A DNA stretch of 64,000 nt from Bacteroidota bacterium (GTDB lineage Bacteria > Bacteroidota > Bacteroidia > UKL13-3), in assembly GCA_027487835.1 (NCBI GenBank), contig JAIYCU010000016.1, forward strand, positions 39,313 through 103,312, written 5' to 3'. Positions 1 through 7,739 of the stretch are shown piece by piece (position 1 is the first letter of the stretch; the number at the start of each line of letters is the position of its first letter). A program made the position numbers and the translations under genes. The notes beneath the pieces are model-generated. The model was not told the DNA's origin and made no database searches. It saw nothing but the letters and a program-made list of their open reading frames with translations.

Positions 1-1081
1 AATGTCCAATTCCTTTGCCGCCATCCATAAAGGAAAGTCGCCCATCCGTTTTACTATCAAGAATGCCAAAGATTTTATTGAGAATGTATTTCTCTACTAT
101 GCTTACATCTAAATTATCTAAGGTTCCTGCTAGTGAAGCTTCAATTTCTGGTTTTAGTTGCAACAAATAAGCCTTGTTTTGAAAATAGATGCCAAACTCT
201 TTCTTATGCAAAGGCTGCACAGGTAAATGTCCACTAGGCGTGGCAACAAAATACTCCCTTATTTTATCCATGAAGTTTTTATCTTCAACCACTAACTTAT
301 CCTTCACCAATCGGTGGTATTCAAAAATTGTTAAGCGACTAAATGGGATCAAACAGACTGGAAAAAAATTAAAACTTTCATTGCCAGTATACCCTGGTGT
401 TTTTCTTCTCATTTGTAGGCAAAATTCTGCAGAACCTGCCGACCGGTGATGCCCGTCTGCAATGTATAAGTTTTCTATTTCGGCAAACCTACTTTCCAAT
501 AAGGCAATGTCTGAAGGTTCACTTACTACCCATAAGTTATGTTTTATTTGATCCTGACTAATAAAATTATATTCAGGAATATGTTTCATAATGTATTGAT
601 CAATGAGCATATCAATAGATTGATCATCTGGATAAGTAAGCAATACTGGATTTCCAAGGTTATTAAAAAAACTAATGTGCTCGGCAATTTCAAGTTGCTT
701 TTCGGTTAAAGTATTCTCATGCTTTAGGATGCGATTATTTAAATAATCATCTACTGAAGCTGCCGCAATAATACCCGCATAGGCCTGACTCCCTTTGATA
801 AGACGGTAAATATAAAAGGCAGGCGCCTCTTCTTTTACCATAATGCCTTGTTCTATAAGGCGCTTTAAAAAAGCTAAACCCAAAGGAAAATGCTTGGCTG
901 GGTTCTTTTTCTCTCCTTTAAAATGTAAATAAGGCTTAACAACATTTAAATAAGAAAAGGGATTCGTTTGAATTTCATGGAAAGCTAATTCCTTAGCCCC
1001 CGCATCAAATGGAGGAGATGAAACATCTTTGGCTTTATCTTTATGCGGACGTAAAGCTGCAAAGGGTTTAACTTTTGCCAT
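1..1081 (-). CDS. DUF1015 family protein (3' end outside window)
   Basis: The reading frame opens with ATG at 1081 (MAKVKPFAALRPHKD...) and stays open to the window edge, giving about 360 residues; the C-terminus is missing. The protein carries the ADGHHR motif typical of DUF1015, a family of roughly 400 residues with no firmly established biochemical role. It starts 12 nt after the serA stop and is the third gene of a serC-serA-DUF1015 run, an arrangement common in Bacteroidota, so a link to serine metabolism is inferred from context only. Function remains unknown. Confidence 0.85.
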   Translation of the reverse strand, partial: MAKVKPFAALRPHKDKAKDVSSPPFDAGAKELAFHEIQTNPFSYLNVVKPYLHFKGEKKNPAKHFPLGLAFLKRLIEQGIMVKEEAPAFYIYRLIKGSQAYAGIIAAASVDDYLNNRILKHENTLTEKQLEIAEHISFFNNLGNPVLLTYPDDQSIDMLIDQYIMKHIPEYNFISQDQIKHNLWVVSEPSDIALLESRFAEIENLYIADGHHRSAGSAEFCLQMRRKTPGYTGNESFNFFPVCLIPFSRLTIFEYHRLVKDKLVVEDKNFMDKIREYFVATPSGHLPVQPLHKKEFGIYFQNKAYLLQLKPEIEASLAGTLDNLDVSIVEKYILNKIFGILDSKTDGRLSFMDGGKGIGH

Positions 1082-1093
1082 TGAAATTGTTAT

Positions 1094-2059
1094 TTATTTT
1101 TTAAAAAACTCAATCACTTTTTCTGCCAACTCAATGCTTATTCTGTTTTGCGCTTCTTTGGTGCTGCCGCCAATATGCGGACTTAATGACACGTGAGGAT
1201 GTTGCAAAATAGCCATATTAACTGGTGGTTCTTTTTCAAAAACATCTAAGCCTGCAAATGCAACCTGGCCATTATTTAATGCTTCCAATAAATCGCTTTC
1301 AGAAATTACACCACCTCTTGAGCAGTTAATTAAACCAACCCCTTTGCGGGTTCTAGCAATTACCTCTTTATCGATTGGTGCTTTATCGCCTTCATTAAAC
1401 GGTATGTGAAAGGTTATAAAATCACTTTGTGCTACTACAGATTGCTCGCTAACGGTATTTATTTGCACTTTAATTCTTTGGTTTGAACCAAGCATCGGTA
1501 AGTTTAAAGCGAGTTCTACTTGCTCTACGTATGGGTCAAATGCCAATACTTTCATACCTAAACCAATTGCCATCTTTGCAACTTCTTGTCCAATTCTTCC
1601 AAAACCATAAATACCCATGGTTTTACCTTGTAATTCAAATCCATTACTGGCCAACTTTTTTAAATCGCCAAACTTTGCATTGCCTTCATTGGGCATTACC
1701 CTATTGGTAATTTGTAAAAAACGAATGCCTGAAAACAAATGTGCAAATACCAATTCGGCCACGCTCACTGAAGAAGAGGCTGGGGTATTTACTACTTTTA
1801 TACCCTTATTTTTTGCATATTCAACATCTATATTATCCATGCCAACACCACCCCTACCAACTAGTTTAAGGTTTGGACAAGCATCTATGATATCTTTTCT
1901 TACTTTGGTAGCAGACCTTACTAAAATAGCGTCAAACTGATTCAATTCTTTTACTAAATCTTCTTGAGCAATTTTTTGTGTTACCACTTCGTAACCTGCA
2001 GCCTCTAATAATAATTTGCCACTTTGGTCTATGCCATCATTTGCTAATATTCTAATCAT
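1094..2059 (-). CDS. serA: D-3-phosphoglycerate dehydrogenase
   Basis: This NAD-dependent enzyme oxidises 3-phosphoglycerate to 3-phosphohydroxypyruvate, the first step of serine synthesis in the cytoplasm. The 321-residue product has the D-2-hydroxyacid dehydrogenase layout: the nucleotide-binding GFGRIG at 152-157, Arg in NCSRGG (245-250), acid residues in DVFEKEP (272-278) and the catalytic His in PHIGGST (294-300). It ends right after the catalytic core, so it is the short form without a C-terminal ACT regulatory domain, which suggests no serine feedback through ACT. It lies 19 nt downstream of serC and 12 nt upstream of the DUF1015 gene, probably one operon. Confidence 0.95.
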   Translation of the reverse strand: MIRILANDGIDQSGKLLLEAAGYEVVTQKIAQEDLVKELNQFDAILVRSATKVRKDIIDACPNLKLVGRGGVGMDNIDVEYAKNKGIKVVNTPASSSVSVAELVFAHLFSGIRFLQITNRVMPNEGNAKFGDLKKLASNGFELQGKTMGIYGFGRIGQEVAKMAIGLGMKVLAFDPYVEQVELALNLPMLGSNQRIKVQINTVSEQSVVAQSDFITFHIPFNEGDKAPIDKEVIARTRKGVGLINCSRGGVISESDLLEALNNGQVAFAGLDVFEKEPPVNMAILQHPHVSLSPHIGGSTKEAQNRISIELAEKVIEFFKK

Positions 2060-2078
2060 ACTGTTTCAATTTTTTAAA

Positions 2079-3149
2079 TTATGCATTTTGACTTTCATAC
2101 GTTTGCATTGCATCTACCAATGCTTGTACACTTTCTAATTCGAGTGCATTGTATAAAGAGGCTCTTAAACCACCCACCGAACGATGACCTTTTAAACCAC
2201 TTAGGTTCCTTGATGCACAAAACTTTAAGAAAGGCTCTTCATGCGCAGGATTGGTAAGTACAAAATTTACATTCATTCTACTTCTGTCTTCCACAGCTAC
2301 AGTTCCTGTGAACAGGCTATTTCTATCAATCTCTGCATATAATAAATCTGCCTTGGCTTTGTTTCTAGCTTCCATAGCGGTTAATCCAATTTCTTTAATC
2401 CAACGCAGAGTATGCATACAAACAAAAATGGCAAATACACTTGGAGTATTATACATACTACCATTTTCAACATGTATTTTATAATTGAGCATGGTTGGCA
2501 CTTTAGCATTTGCTTTCTCAAGCAAAGATTTTTTAATGATTACCAAAGTGGTTCCGGCTGGGCCCATATTCTTTTGTGCACCTGCATAAATCATATCAAA
2601 TTTTGAGGCATCAAATGGTCTGCTAAAAATATCAGAACTCATGTCGCATATCATGGGCACATTTGTTTCTGGGAAACTAAACATTTCTGTACCGTAAATC
2701 GTATTATTACTGGTGCAATGATAATAGGCTGCATCAGCAGGAATGCTATAATCTTTAGGGATATAGGCAAAGTTTTTATCTTCGCTTGAAGCCAATACAT
2801 TAACCTCGCCAAACATCTTAGCCTCTTTAATCGCCCTACTGGCCCATACACCTGTATTTACATAAGCCGCCGTTTTACCCGGGGTTAAGAAATTCATCGG
2901 TATCATGTCGAATTGCAAACTAGCTCCACCTTGCAAGAAAATAACTTCGTAATCTGCGCTAAGGTTAAGAATTTCTTTTACCAAGTTGCATGCTTCTGCA
3001 ACAACGGCTTCAAACTCTTTTCCTCTGTGAGAAACTTCAATTAAAGATAGCCCCGTGCCTCCAAAGTTTTGAAGGGCTTGAATACTGGCATCAATGGCTG
3101 ATTGGGGTAAAATAGCCGGACCAGCGGAGAAATTGTGTACTTTATTCAT
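2079..3149 (-). CDS. serC: phosphoserine aminotransferase
   Basis: This PLP enzyme transfers the glutamate amino group to 3-phosphohydroxypyruvate, the second step of serine synthesis; the same enzyme class can also act in pyridoxine synthesis. The 356-residue length is normal for SerC. The N-terminus NFSAGPA, the GGASLQFDMIP segment near 74-84 and the PLP lysine in GAQKNMGP (Lys193) are all present. It is the first gene of the serC-serA-DUF1015 unit and diverges from the small envelope gene that starts at 3231, so their promoters share about 80 nt. Confidence 0.96.
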   Translation of the reverse strand: MNKVHNFSAGPAILPQSAIDASIQALQNFGGTGLSLIEVSHRGKEFEAVVAEACNLVKEILNLSADYEVIFLQGGASLQFDMIPMNFLTPGKTAAYVNTGVWASRAIKEAKMFGEVNVLASSEDKNFAYIPKDYSIPADAAYYHCTSNNTIYGTEMFSFPETNVPMICDMSSDIFSRPFDASKFDMIYAGAQKNMGPAGTTLVIIKKSLLEKANAKVPTMLNYKIHVENGSMYNTPSVFAIFVCMHTLRWIKEIGLTAMEARNKAKADLLYAEIDRNSLFTGTVAVEDRSRMNVNFVLTNPAHEEPFLKFCASRNLSGLKGHRSVGGLRASLYNALELESVQALVDAMQTYESQNA

Positions 3150-3230
3150 GTTTTTGAGCGTTGAATGCAGTGCGAATTAATAAAACATATACTGATTTTT
3201 ATTGATTTTATTCATTTATTTTTGCCCATT

Positions 3231-3812
3231 ATGAAAAGATTTGTCATCTTAATAGGTCTATTAATAGGATTTGCAACGCTTGGTTCAGCCCAAAGAAAAA
3301 TGCAACAACTTGACGAGGAAGAGGCTAAGAAAAGGGAAACCCTTTCAGCCTATGAGAAAAAATCGAAAGGTTTTGATATAGATAAGCTGAGTTATGGGGG
3401 CAATTTAGGCGGTGCCATTGCTGGTAATGGTGGATTTTTTATGCTGCAACCCATGGTGGGCTATTATTTTCTTCCGAATACCATGGCAGGACTTGGAGCT
3501 ACTTATATATACATACAAGAAAGAAATATTCTAGGGCAAAAGTTTAGCTATAATGTGTATGGACCCATTGTTTTTGCAAGACAACAATTGCTTCCCATGG
3601 TTTTTGCCCATGGAGAATGGCAGCCAATAAATTATGAAAGGTATAATGCCACCACTAATTCAGTAGAAAGATTTTGGAGCAATCAATTATTTATTGGAGG
3701 AGGATATGGCGCAAAATCTGGCGCCTTTGTTTTTGCCTTATATAATGTGTTGCACGACGAAAACAGTTTTTATGCAAGCCCAGTGACCCTTCGGTTTGGG
3801 TTTATGTTTTAA
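3231..3812 (+). CDS. predicted outer-membrane protein, function unknown
   Basis: I place the start at 3231 (MKRFVILIGLLIGFATLGSA), which gives a clean signal peptide and a 193-residue product; an in-frame ATG at 3165 would add 22 residues that do not look like the start of a signal peptide. After the signal comes a short charged, coiled-coil-like stretch, then Gly/Tyr/Phe-rich alternating segments ending in FGFMF. An aromatic C-terminal residue and amphipathic strands fit a small beta-barrel. No named family is recognised. The 3' end overlaps the convergent rhomboid gene by 4 nt. Confidence 0.7.
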   Translation: MKRFVILIGLLIGFATLGSAQRKMQQLDEEEAKKRETLSAYEKKSKGFDIDKLSYGGNLGGAIAGNGGFFMLQPMVGYYFLPNTMAGLGATYIYIQERNILGQKFSYNVYGPIVFARQQLLPMVFAHGEWQPINYERYNATTNSVERFWSNQLFIGGGYGAKSGAFVFALYNVLHDENSFYASPVTLRFGFMF

Positions 3813-4414
3813 AACTGATCTAGGAAATAGAAGAAAATTCTTGGTTTTGCTACTAAAGTAAAAGCTATTCCATAAATGGCTCCATAAAAATGAGCCTCAT
3901 GGTTAATATTGTCATTTGAATTTCGGGAAGCATATTGCGAGTAGATTAAATACAAAACACCCGCTACAATATTTGGCAAACCAATAATGCCATATAAGTA
4001 AATTTTAGCCATGGGCGCAAATAATATACTAGTTGTTGTAATGGCAGAAACAGCCCCAGAAGCGCCCAAAGAACGATAACTTGGATTGTCCTTATTCTTA
4101 TAAAAACTACTAGCAGAGGCGGCTACAATACTGCTTAGGTAAAGAGCTAAAAAAATAAATTTAGAGGCTGAACCAAAAAAATAATCGTAATAAGTTTCTA
4201 CAATTGAGCCAAAGCTATACAGCACAAACATGTTGATGATTAAGTGCATCCAATCGGCATGTAAGAAGCCGCTGCTCAAAAATCTATACCATTGCTTTTC
4301 TCTTTCCATTTGATACGGATAAAGGATAAAGCGGTTCATCAAATTATAATTACTAAAAGCTTGAATGCTTATTATTGCAGTTACTGCAATGATTATTAAT
4401 GTTAAACTAATCAT
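3809..4414 (-). CDS. rhomboid family intramembrane serine protease
   Basis: A 201-residue polytopic membrane protein with about six hydrophobic segments. It has the rhomboid hallmarks: HxxxN in the second segment (His57, Asn61), the nucleophile motif GASG with Ser119, and the partner His175 in AHFYG. Rhomboids cleave transmembrane substrates inside the bilayer; no substrate can be inferred here. It is a minimal rhomboid without extra domains. Its start is only 23 nt from that of the divergent phosphodiesterase gene, and its 3' end overlaps the preceding gene by 4 nt. Confidence 0.9.
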   Translation of the reverse strand: MISLTLIIIAVTAIISIQAFSNYNLMNRFILYPYQMEREKQWYRFLSSGFLHADWMHLIINMFVLYSFGSIVETYYDYFFGSASKFIFLALYLSSIVAASASSFYKNKDNPSYRSLGASGAVSAITTTSILFAPMAKIYLYGIIGLPNIVAGVLYLIYSQYASRNSNDNINHEAHFYGAIYGIAFTLVAKPRIFFYFLDQF

Positions 4415-4437
4415 GGGTTCAAAGATGAATAAAAAAT

Positions 4438-4929
4438 ATGAAACGAATAGGCATTCTTAGCGATACACATGGATTTTTAAACCCAGCCTTAGCAAATTTC
4501 TTTGCCAATTGCGATGAAATATGGCATGCGGGCGATTGGGGCTCTGATGTGGCCGAGCCGCTCGAAAAATTAAAACCTATAAAAGGTGTTTATGGAAATA
4601 TAGATGGACAATCTATTAGAAATACCTATCCCGAATATTTACATTTTGAGGTGGAAGGTATCAAGGTTTTTATGATTCATATTGCTGGATATCCGCAACA
4701 TTATGCCCCTAGTTTTAGAAATATCATAAAAAATTACAAAGCAGATTTACTAATTTGTGGTCATTCTCATATTTTACGTGTAATGAAAGACCCAATAAAC
4801 AATTGGCTGTTGATAAACCCCGGCGCATGCGGAAATAATGGCTTCCAGAAGGTGAATACAGCAGTTCGACTCATAATTTCTGACGGAAAAATGTCGGATT
4901 TAGAGGTTTGGGAACAAAAAAGAACATAA
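4438..4929 (+). CDS. YfcE/MJ0936-type metallophosphoesterase
   Basis: The 163-residue single-domain protein has the calcineurin-like metal ligands in order: DTH at 9-11, GDW at 32-34, GNID at 53-56, His81 and GHSH at 108-111. The length and spacing match the YfcE family of small Mn-dependent phosphodiesterases, whose physiological substrate is usually unknown. It is divergent from the rhomboid gene and stands alone. Confidence 0.9.
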   Translation: MKRIGILSDTHGFLNPALANFFANCDEIWHAGDWGSDVAEPLEKLKPIKGVYGNIDGQSIRNTYPEYLHFEVEGIKVFMIHIAGYPQHYAPSFRNIIKNYKADLLICGHSHILRVMKDPINNWLLINPGACGNNGFQKVNTAVRLIISDGKMSDLEVWEQKRT

Positions 4930-4956
4930 ATTGACGCAACCTGAGGATAAGACGGG

Positions 4957-4985
4957 TTGACTTATTTAAATAAATTATTAATTTG
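4957..4985 (+). promoter_or_regulatory. probable promoter of the M43 protease gene
   Basis: TTG at 4957-4959 is followed after 18 nt by TTAATTTG at 4978-4985, one mismatch from the Bacteroidota -7 consensus TAnnTTTG. Transcription would start near 4990, which leaves almost no leader before the ATG at 4994 and favours the ATG at 5009. Confidence 0.45.
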
Positions 4986-5008
4986 CCCATCAAATGAAAA
5001 GGCTAGAT

Positions 5009-7255
5009 ATGAAAAAACTATTACTGATTGGTGCCCTGGCAATAAGTGGCCACGTAGTGATGGCCCAGCAACATCGCTGCGGTACAGACGAACATTTAGA
5101 AACACTTATCAAACAGAATCCTTCAATTAAAGAAGCCAAAGACAAATTTGAAGCTGATTACAGACAGTTTCAGGCAACTTACAAACCGGAGGATTACAAA
5201 ACTACTCAACAGCTTGGCAAAAAAGCGGCGCCAAAATACATTATCCCAGTGGTGGTGCATGTATTCCATAACAATGGAAGTGAAAATATTTCTGAAGCTC
5301 AGGTAATGAGCGAAATCAATTATTTAAATAAATCTTTCAGAAATGCGGTAAGCGACACCATTAACCGTCGCGCGGGTTGGTTCAAAACGAGCCCAGAAAG
5401 TACTGATAGTTTTTATTATGATTATAAAAATTTAGCTGCCGACTCAGAAATTGAGTTTCGTTTGGCTAAAAAAGACCCTCAGGGTAATTGCACCAATGGT
5501 ATTGTGCGTATTCATACGCCACTTACCAGCAAAGGCAATGACGACCTTAAGCGAATGAGTGTTTGGGATACCAAGCGCTATTTTAATATTTGGGTGGTTC
5601 GTCAAATTAACAGAGGTAATACCATTGGTATTGCTGGATATGCGCAGTTTCCTTTTGGTTTTGGTGGTGGTGCTTCTACGGATGGAATTATGGTAATTCA
5701 TAATGAATTTGGAAATGTAGGTACTTCACAGCCTGGCCAAACACCTAATGTAACTACCTCTACCCATGAGGCTGGACATTGGTTAGGTTTATATCACCCT
5801 TTTCAAATTTCTACAGATAGTTGTGGTTTAGATGGCGATGGAGTAATGGATACACCTCCTACTTATTTTAACCCAAGTTCTACTGAGCCATTGCGTAACC
5901 GTTGTAATAATAAAAGTTTCAATACTTGTTCTACTGAAAAGCCAGATAGACCAGATTTGCAAGAAGCCTATATGGATTATTTCATTGGAAATTGTGCAAG
6001 TAATATGTTCACTTTAGAGCAAAAGGCACGTATGCATAAGGTATTAGATGAAATTCGTAGAACTTTATGGCAAGAAGAAAATCTTCGCTTTACAGGTGTT
6101 ATTGATGGTCCAGCTACTTGTCCTCCAGTGGCTGCTTTCAATACCCAATCTGGTATTACTTGCGAAGACGGTACCATTAGCTATCTTAATTTCTCATATG
6201 GTGGAACCATTTCTACCTATGAGTGGACTTTTGAAGGCGGTACACCAGCAACTTTTACAGGTGCAACGCCACCCGTAATTAAATACGCAACAGCTGGAAA
6301 ATATGATGTTACCCTTAAAGTAACTGGTCCAAACGGAACTTCTACTACGGTATTAAATGATTATGTAACCGTTCAGCCTAAGGTAAGTCAGCTTCCAAAA
6401 AGCACTTATTTTGCAGACTGGTGGTACCAGAACAATTGGCAAGAACAAGGTTGGAAGTTTGTATACGAAAATCCTAAGAACCAATTTGTGCGTTTCCCTG
6501 TGTCTTATGAAAACAATGCAAGTATGCGTTTAACCAGAGACCCATTTAATATTAATTCATCAATAGGTAGTTTATTCTCGTTGGTTTCTCCAAGCTTCAA
6601 CTTAACCGACATGACCAATCCATACTTTGAATTTTATTATGCATTTGCCCAAGCAACCCTTCCAGCAAATGTAGGAGGCGGAAATACCCAAGAAGAATTG
6701 AAAGTATTTACTTCAACTGATTGTGGTAAATCATGGCAAACCAGAGCTACTATTGGCAGCGGTGCCATTTCTACCATTGGAACTGGATCAGCAGCGGTAT
6801 TAGCAAGTGGTATTGATTTTATGCCATCAGACCAAAGCAAATGGAAGTTGGTTAGAATTAATGGAAACGCAGTACCTAAAACAGAAAACGTGTTATTTAA
6901 AATTGAGTTTAAATACTCAGGCGGTAACAACTTTTATATTGATAACGTACGCATAGGTTTAAGTACCGGTTTGAGCCAAGATTTATTAGCAGAGAAGATT
7001 AAGTTTAGCGCGCAACCAAATCCATTTAACCAAAGCACACAATTGAGTTATGAACTAAGCAGTAAAGAGAATGTACTTGTTAAAGTATATGACATTACCG
7101 GCAAAGAAATGGGTGTGTTATTTGAAGGTGTTCAAGATGCAGGAATGCAGAAATTGGAATTAGATAGAAACACAATGAACCTACGTTCGGGATTTTATTT
7201 CATCGAATTATCAATTAATGGCAACAGATTATCTCATAAAATAGTGGTTGAATAA
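5009..7255 (+). CDS. secreted M43-family zinc metalloprotease with PKD domain and T9SS sorting domain
   Basis: A 748-residue secreted protease. The start at 5009 (MKKLLLIGALAISGHVVMAQ) gives a good signal peptide and fits the upstream promoter; ATG at 4994 is possible. The extended zinc site HEAGHWLGLYH (about 253-263) and the downstream Met-turn region YMDYF place it in the pappalysin/cytophagalysin (M43) group. It is followed by a PKD domain (about 370-460, with YEWTFEGGTP), a beta-rich region, and a C-terminal type A T9SS domain starting near AQPNPFNQS. It is therefore expected to be exported by T9SS and released or attached at the surface. A rho-independent terminator follows directly. 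Confidence 0.92.
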   Translation: MKKLLLIGALAISGHVVMAQQHRCGTDEHLETLIKQNPSIKEAKDKFEADYRQFQATYKPEDYKTTQQLGKKAAPKYIIPVVVHVFHNNGSENISEAQVMSEINYLNKSFRNAVSDTINRRAGWFKTSPESTDSFYYDYKNLAADSEIEFRLAKKDPQGNCTNGIVRIHTPLTSKGNDDLKRMSVWDTKRYFNIWVVRQINRGNTIGIAGYAQFPFGFGGGASTDGIMVIHNEFGNVGTSQPGQTPNVTTSTHEAGHWLGLYHPFQISTDSCGLDGDGVMDTPPTYFNPSSTEPLRNRCNNKSFNTCSTEKPDRPDLQEAYMDYFIGNCASNMFTLEQKARMHKVLDEIRRTLWQEENLRFTGVIDGPATCPPVAAFNTQSGITCEDGTISYLNFSYGGTISTYEWTFEGGTPATFTGATPPVIKYATAGKYDVTLKVTGPNGTSTTVLNDYVTVQPKVSQLPKSTYFADWWYQNNWQEQGWKFVYENPKNQFVRFPVSYENNASMRLTRDPFNINSSIGSLFSLVSPSFNLTDMTNPYFEFYYAFAQATLPANVGGGNTQEELKVFTSTDCGKSWQTRATIGSGAISTIGTGSAAVLASGIDFMPSDQSKWKLVRINGNAVPKTENVLFKIEFKYSGGNNFYIDNVRIGLSTGLSQDLLAEKIKFSAQPNPFNQSTQLSYELSSKENVLVKVYDITGKEMGVLFEGVQDAGMQKLELDRNTMNLRSGFYFIELSINGNRLSHKIVVE

Positions 7256-7271
7256 CAGCCATATAAACTTA

Positions 7272-7310
7272 AAAATCCCGATAGGCCTAGCTTATCGGGA
7301 TTTTTTTTTG
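7272..7310 (+). terminator. rho-independent terminator after the M43 protease gene
   Basis: An 11-bp stem AAATCCCGATA / TATCGGGATTT (7273-7283 with 7293-7303) with a 9-nt loop is followed by a T run. It lies just after the protease stop and before the tRNA gene. Confidence 0.85.
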
Positions 7311-7352
7311 ATTTTTTTTTGGAATACTAAATCATAAACATACTTTTGCACC

Positions 7353-7440
7353 GGAGAGTTGGCAGAGTGGTCGATTGCGGCAGTCTTGAAAACTGTTGTC
7401 TGTTACAGGACCTGGGGTTCGAATCCCTAACTCTCCGCCA
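7353..7440 (+). tRNA. tRNA-Ser (anticodon TGA)
   Basis: The acceptor stem GGAGAGT (7353-7359) pairs with ACTCTCC (7430-7436), followed by discriminator G and an encoded CCA (7438-7440). The anticodon loop is CTTGAAA, giving anticodon TGA with A36-A37-A38, and there is a long variable arm as expected for class II tRNA-Ser. The T arm contains GGTTCGAATCC. It reads UCA and other UCN codons. A37 after A36 makes it a likely substrate of MiaA and MiaE, both encoded in this window. Confidence 0.97.
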
Positions 7441-7447
7441 AAAAATA

Positions 7448-7485
7448 AAAGCCTGGTCCCGAAGTTTCGGTATCGGGCTTTTTTG
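7448..7485 (+). terminator. terminator downstream of tRNA-Ser
   Basis: AAAAGCC (7448-7454) pairs with GGCTTTT (7477 onward), with an inner CCGAA/TTCGG hairpin, and ends in a T run. It lies 8 nt after the tRNA CCA end. Confidence 0.7.
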
Positions 7486-7739
7486 TGCTAGCGCATCAAA
7501 ACCGCAGCGCAGGATTGAGTCCGCCAAAGCTTTGGTGGATGGAGATCATAGGCCCCATTTTGAAATAGATTTAGTAACTCATGACATTGACGCTTCAAGC
7601 GATAGGTTAAAATGTTGTAACCTATTTTATTTTTGTTTTTGAACAGTTTTCCTAAGACATTAATATTTCTTAAAGTTAGGAAGCTATAGGCTTTTTTAAA
7701 AGATTTAATAAGTAAGAATATATAAAGCTTTTCCAAGCA
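7486..7739. other. gap between tRNA-Ser and the SBBP-repeat gene
   Basis: The first ~80 nt are richer in G+C than their surroundings and contain the inverted repeat CCGCCAAAGC/GCTTTGGTGG around 7520-7541. A minus-strand frame of 82 codons crosses it, but its composition and lack of family resemblance do not support a gene. The rest looks like AT-rich untranslated sequence. Confidence 0.4.

Noticed and set aside
3217..3224. TATTTTTG as promoter of the small envelope gene
   Set aside because: It matches the -7 box but lies 6 nt before the chosen ATG with no TTG at the right distance, so I did not list it as a promoter.
7488..7736. 82-codon minus-strand frame between tRNA-Ser and the SBBP gene
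   Set aside because: It runs through the tRNA terminator-proximal and GC-shifted sequence, has no family resemblance and no promoter or start context.
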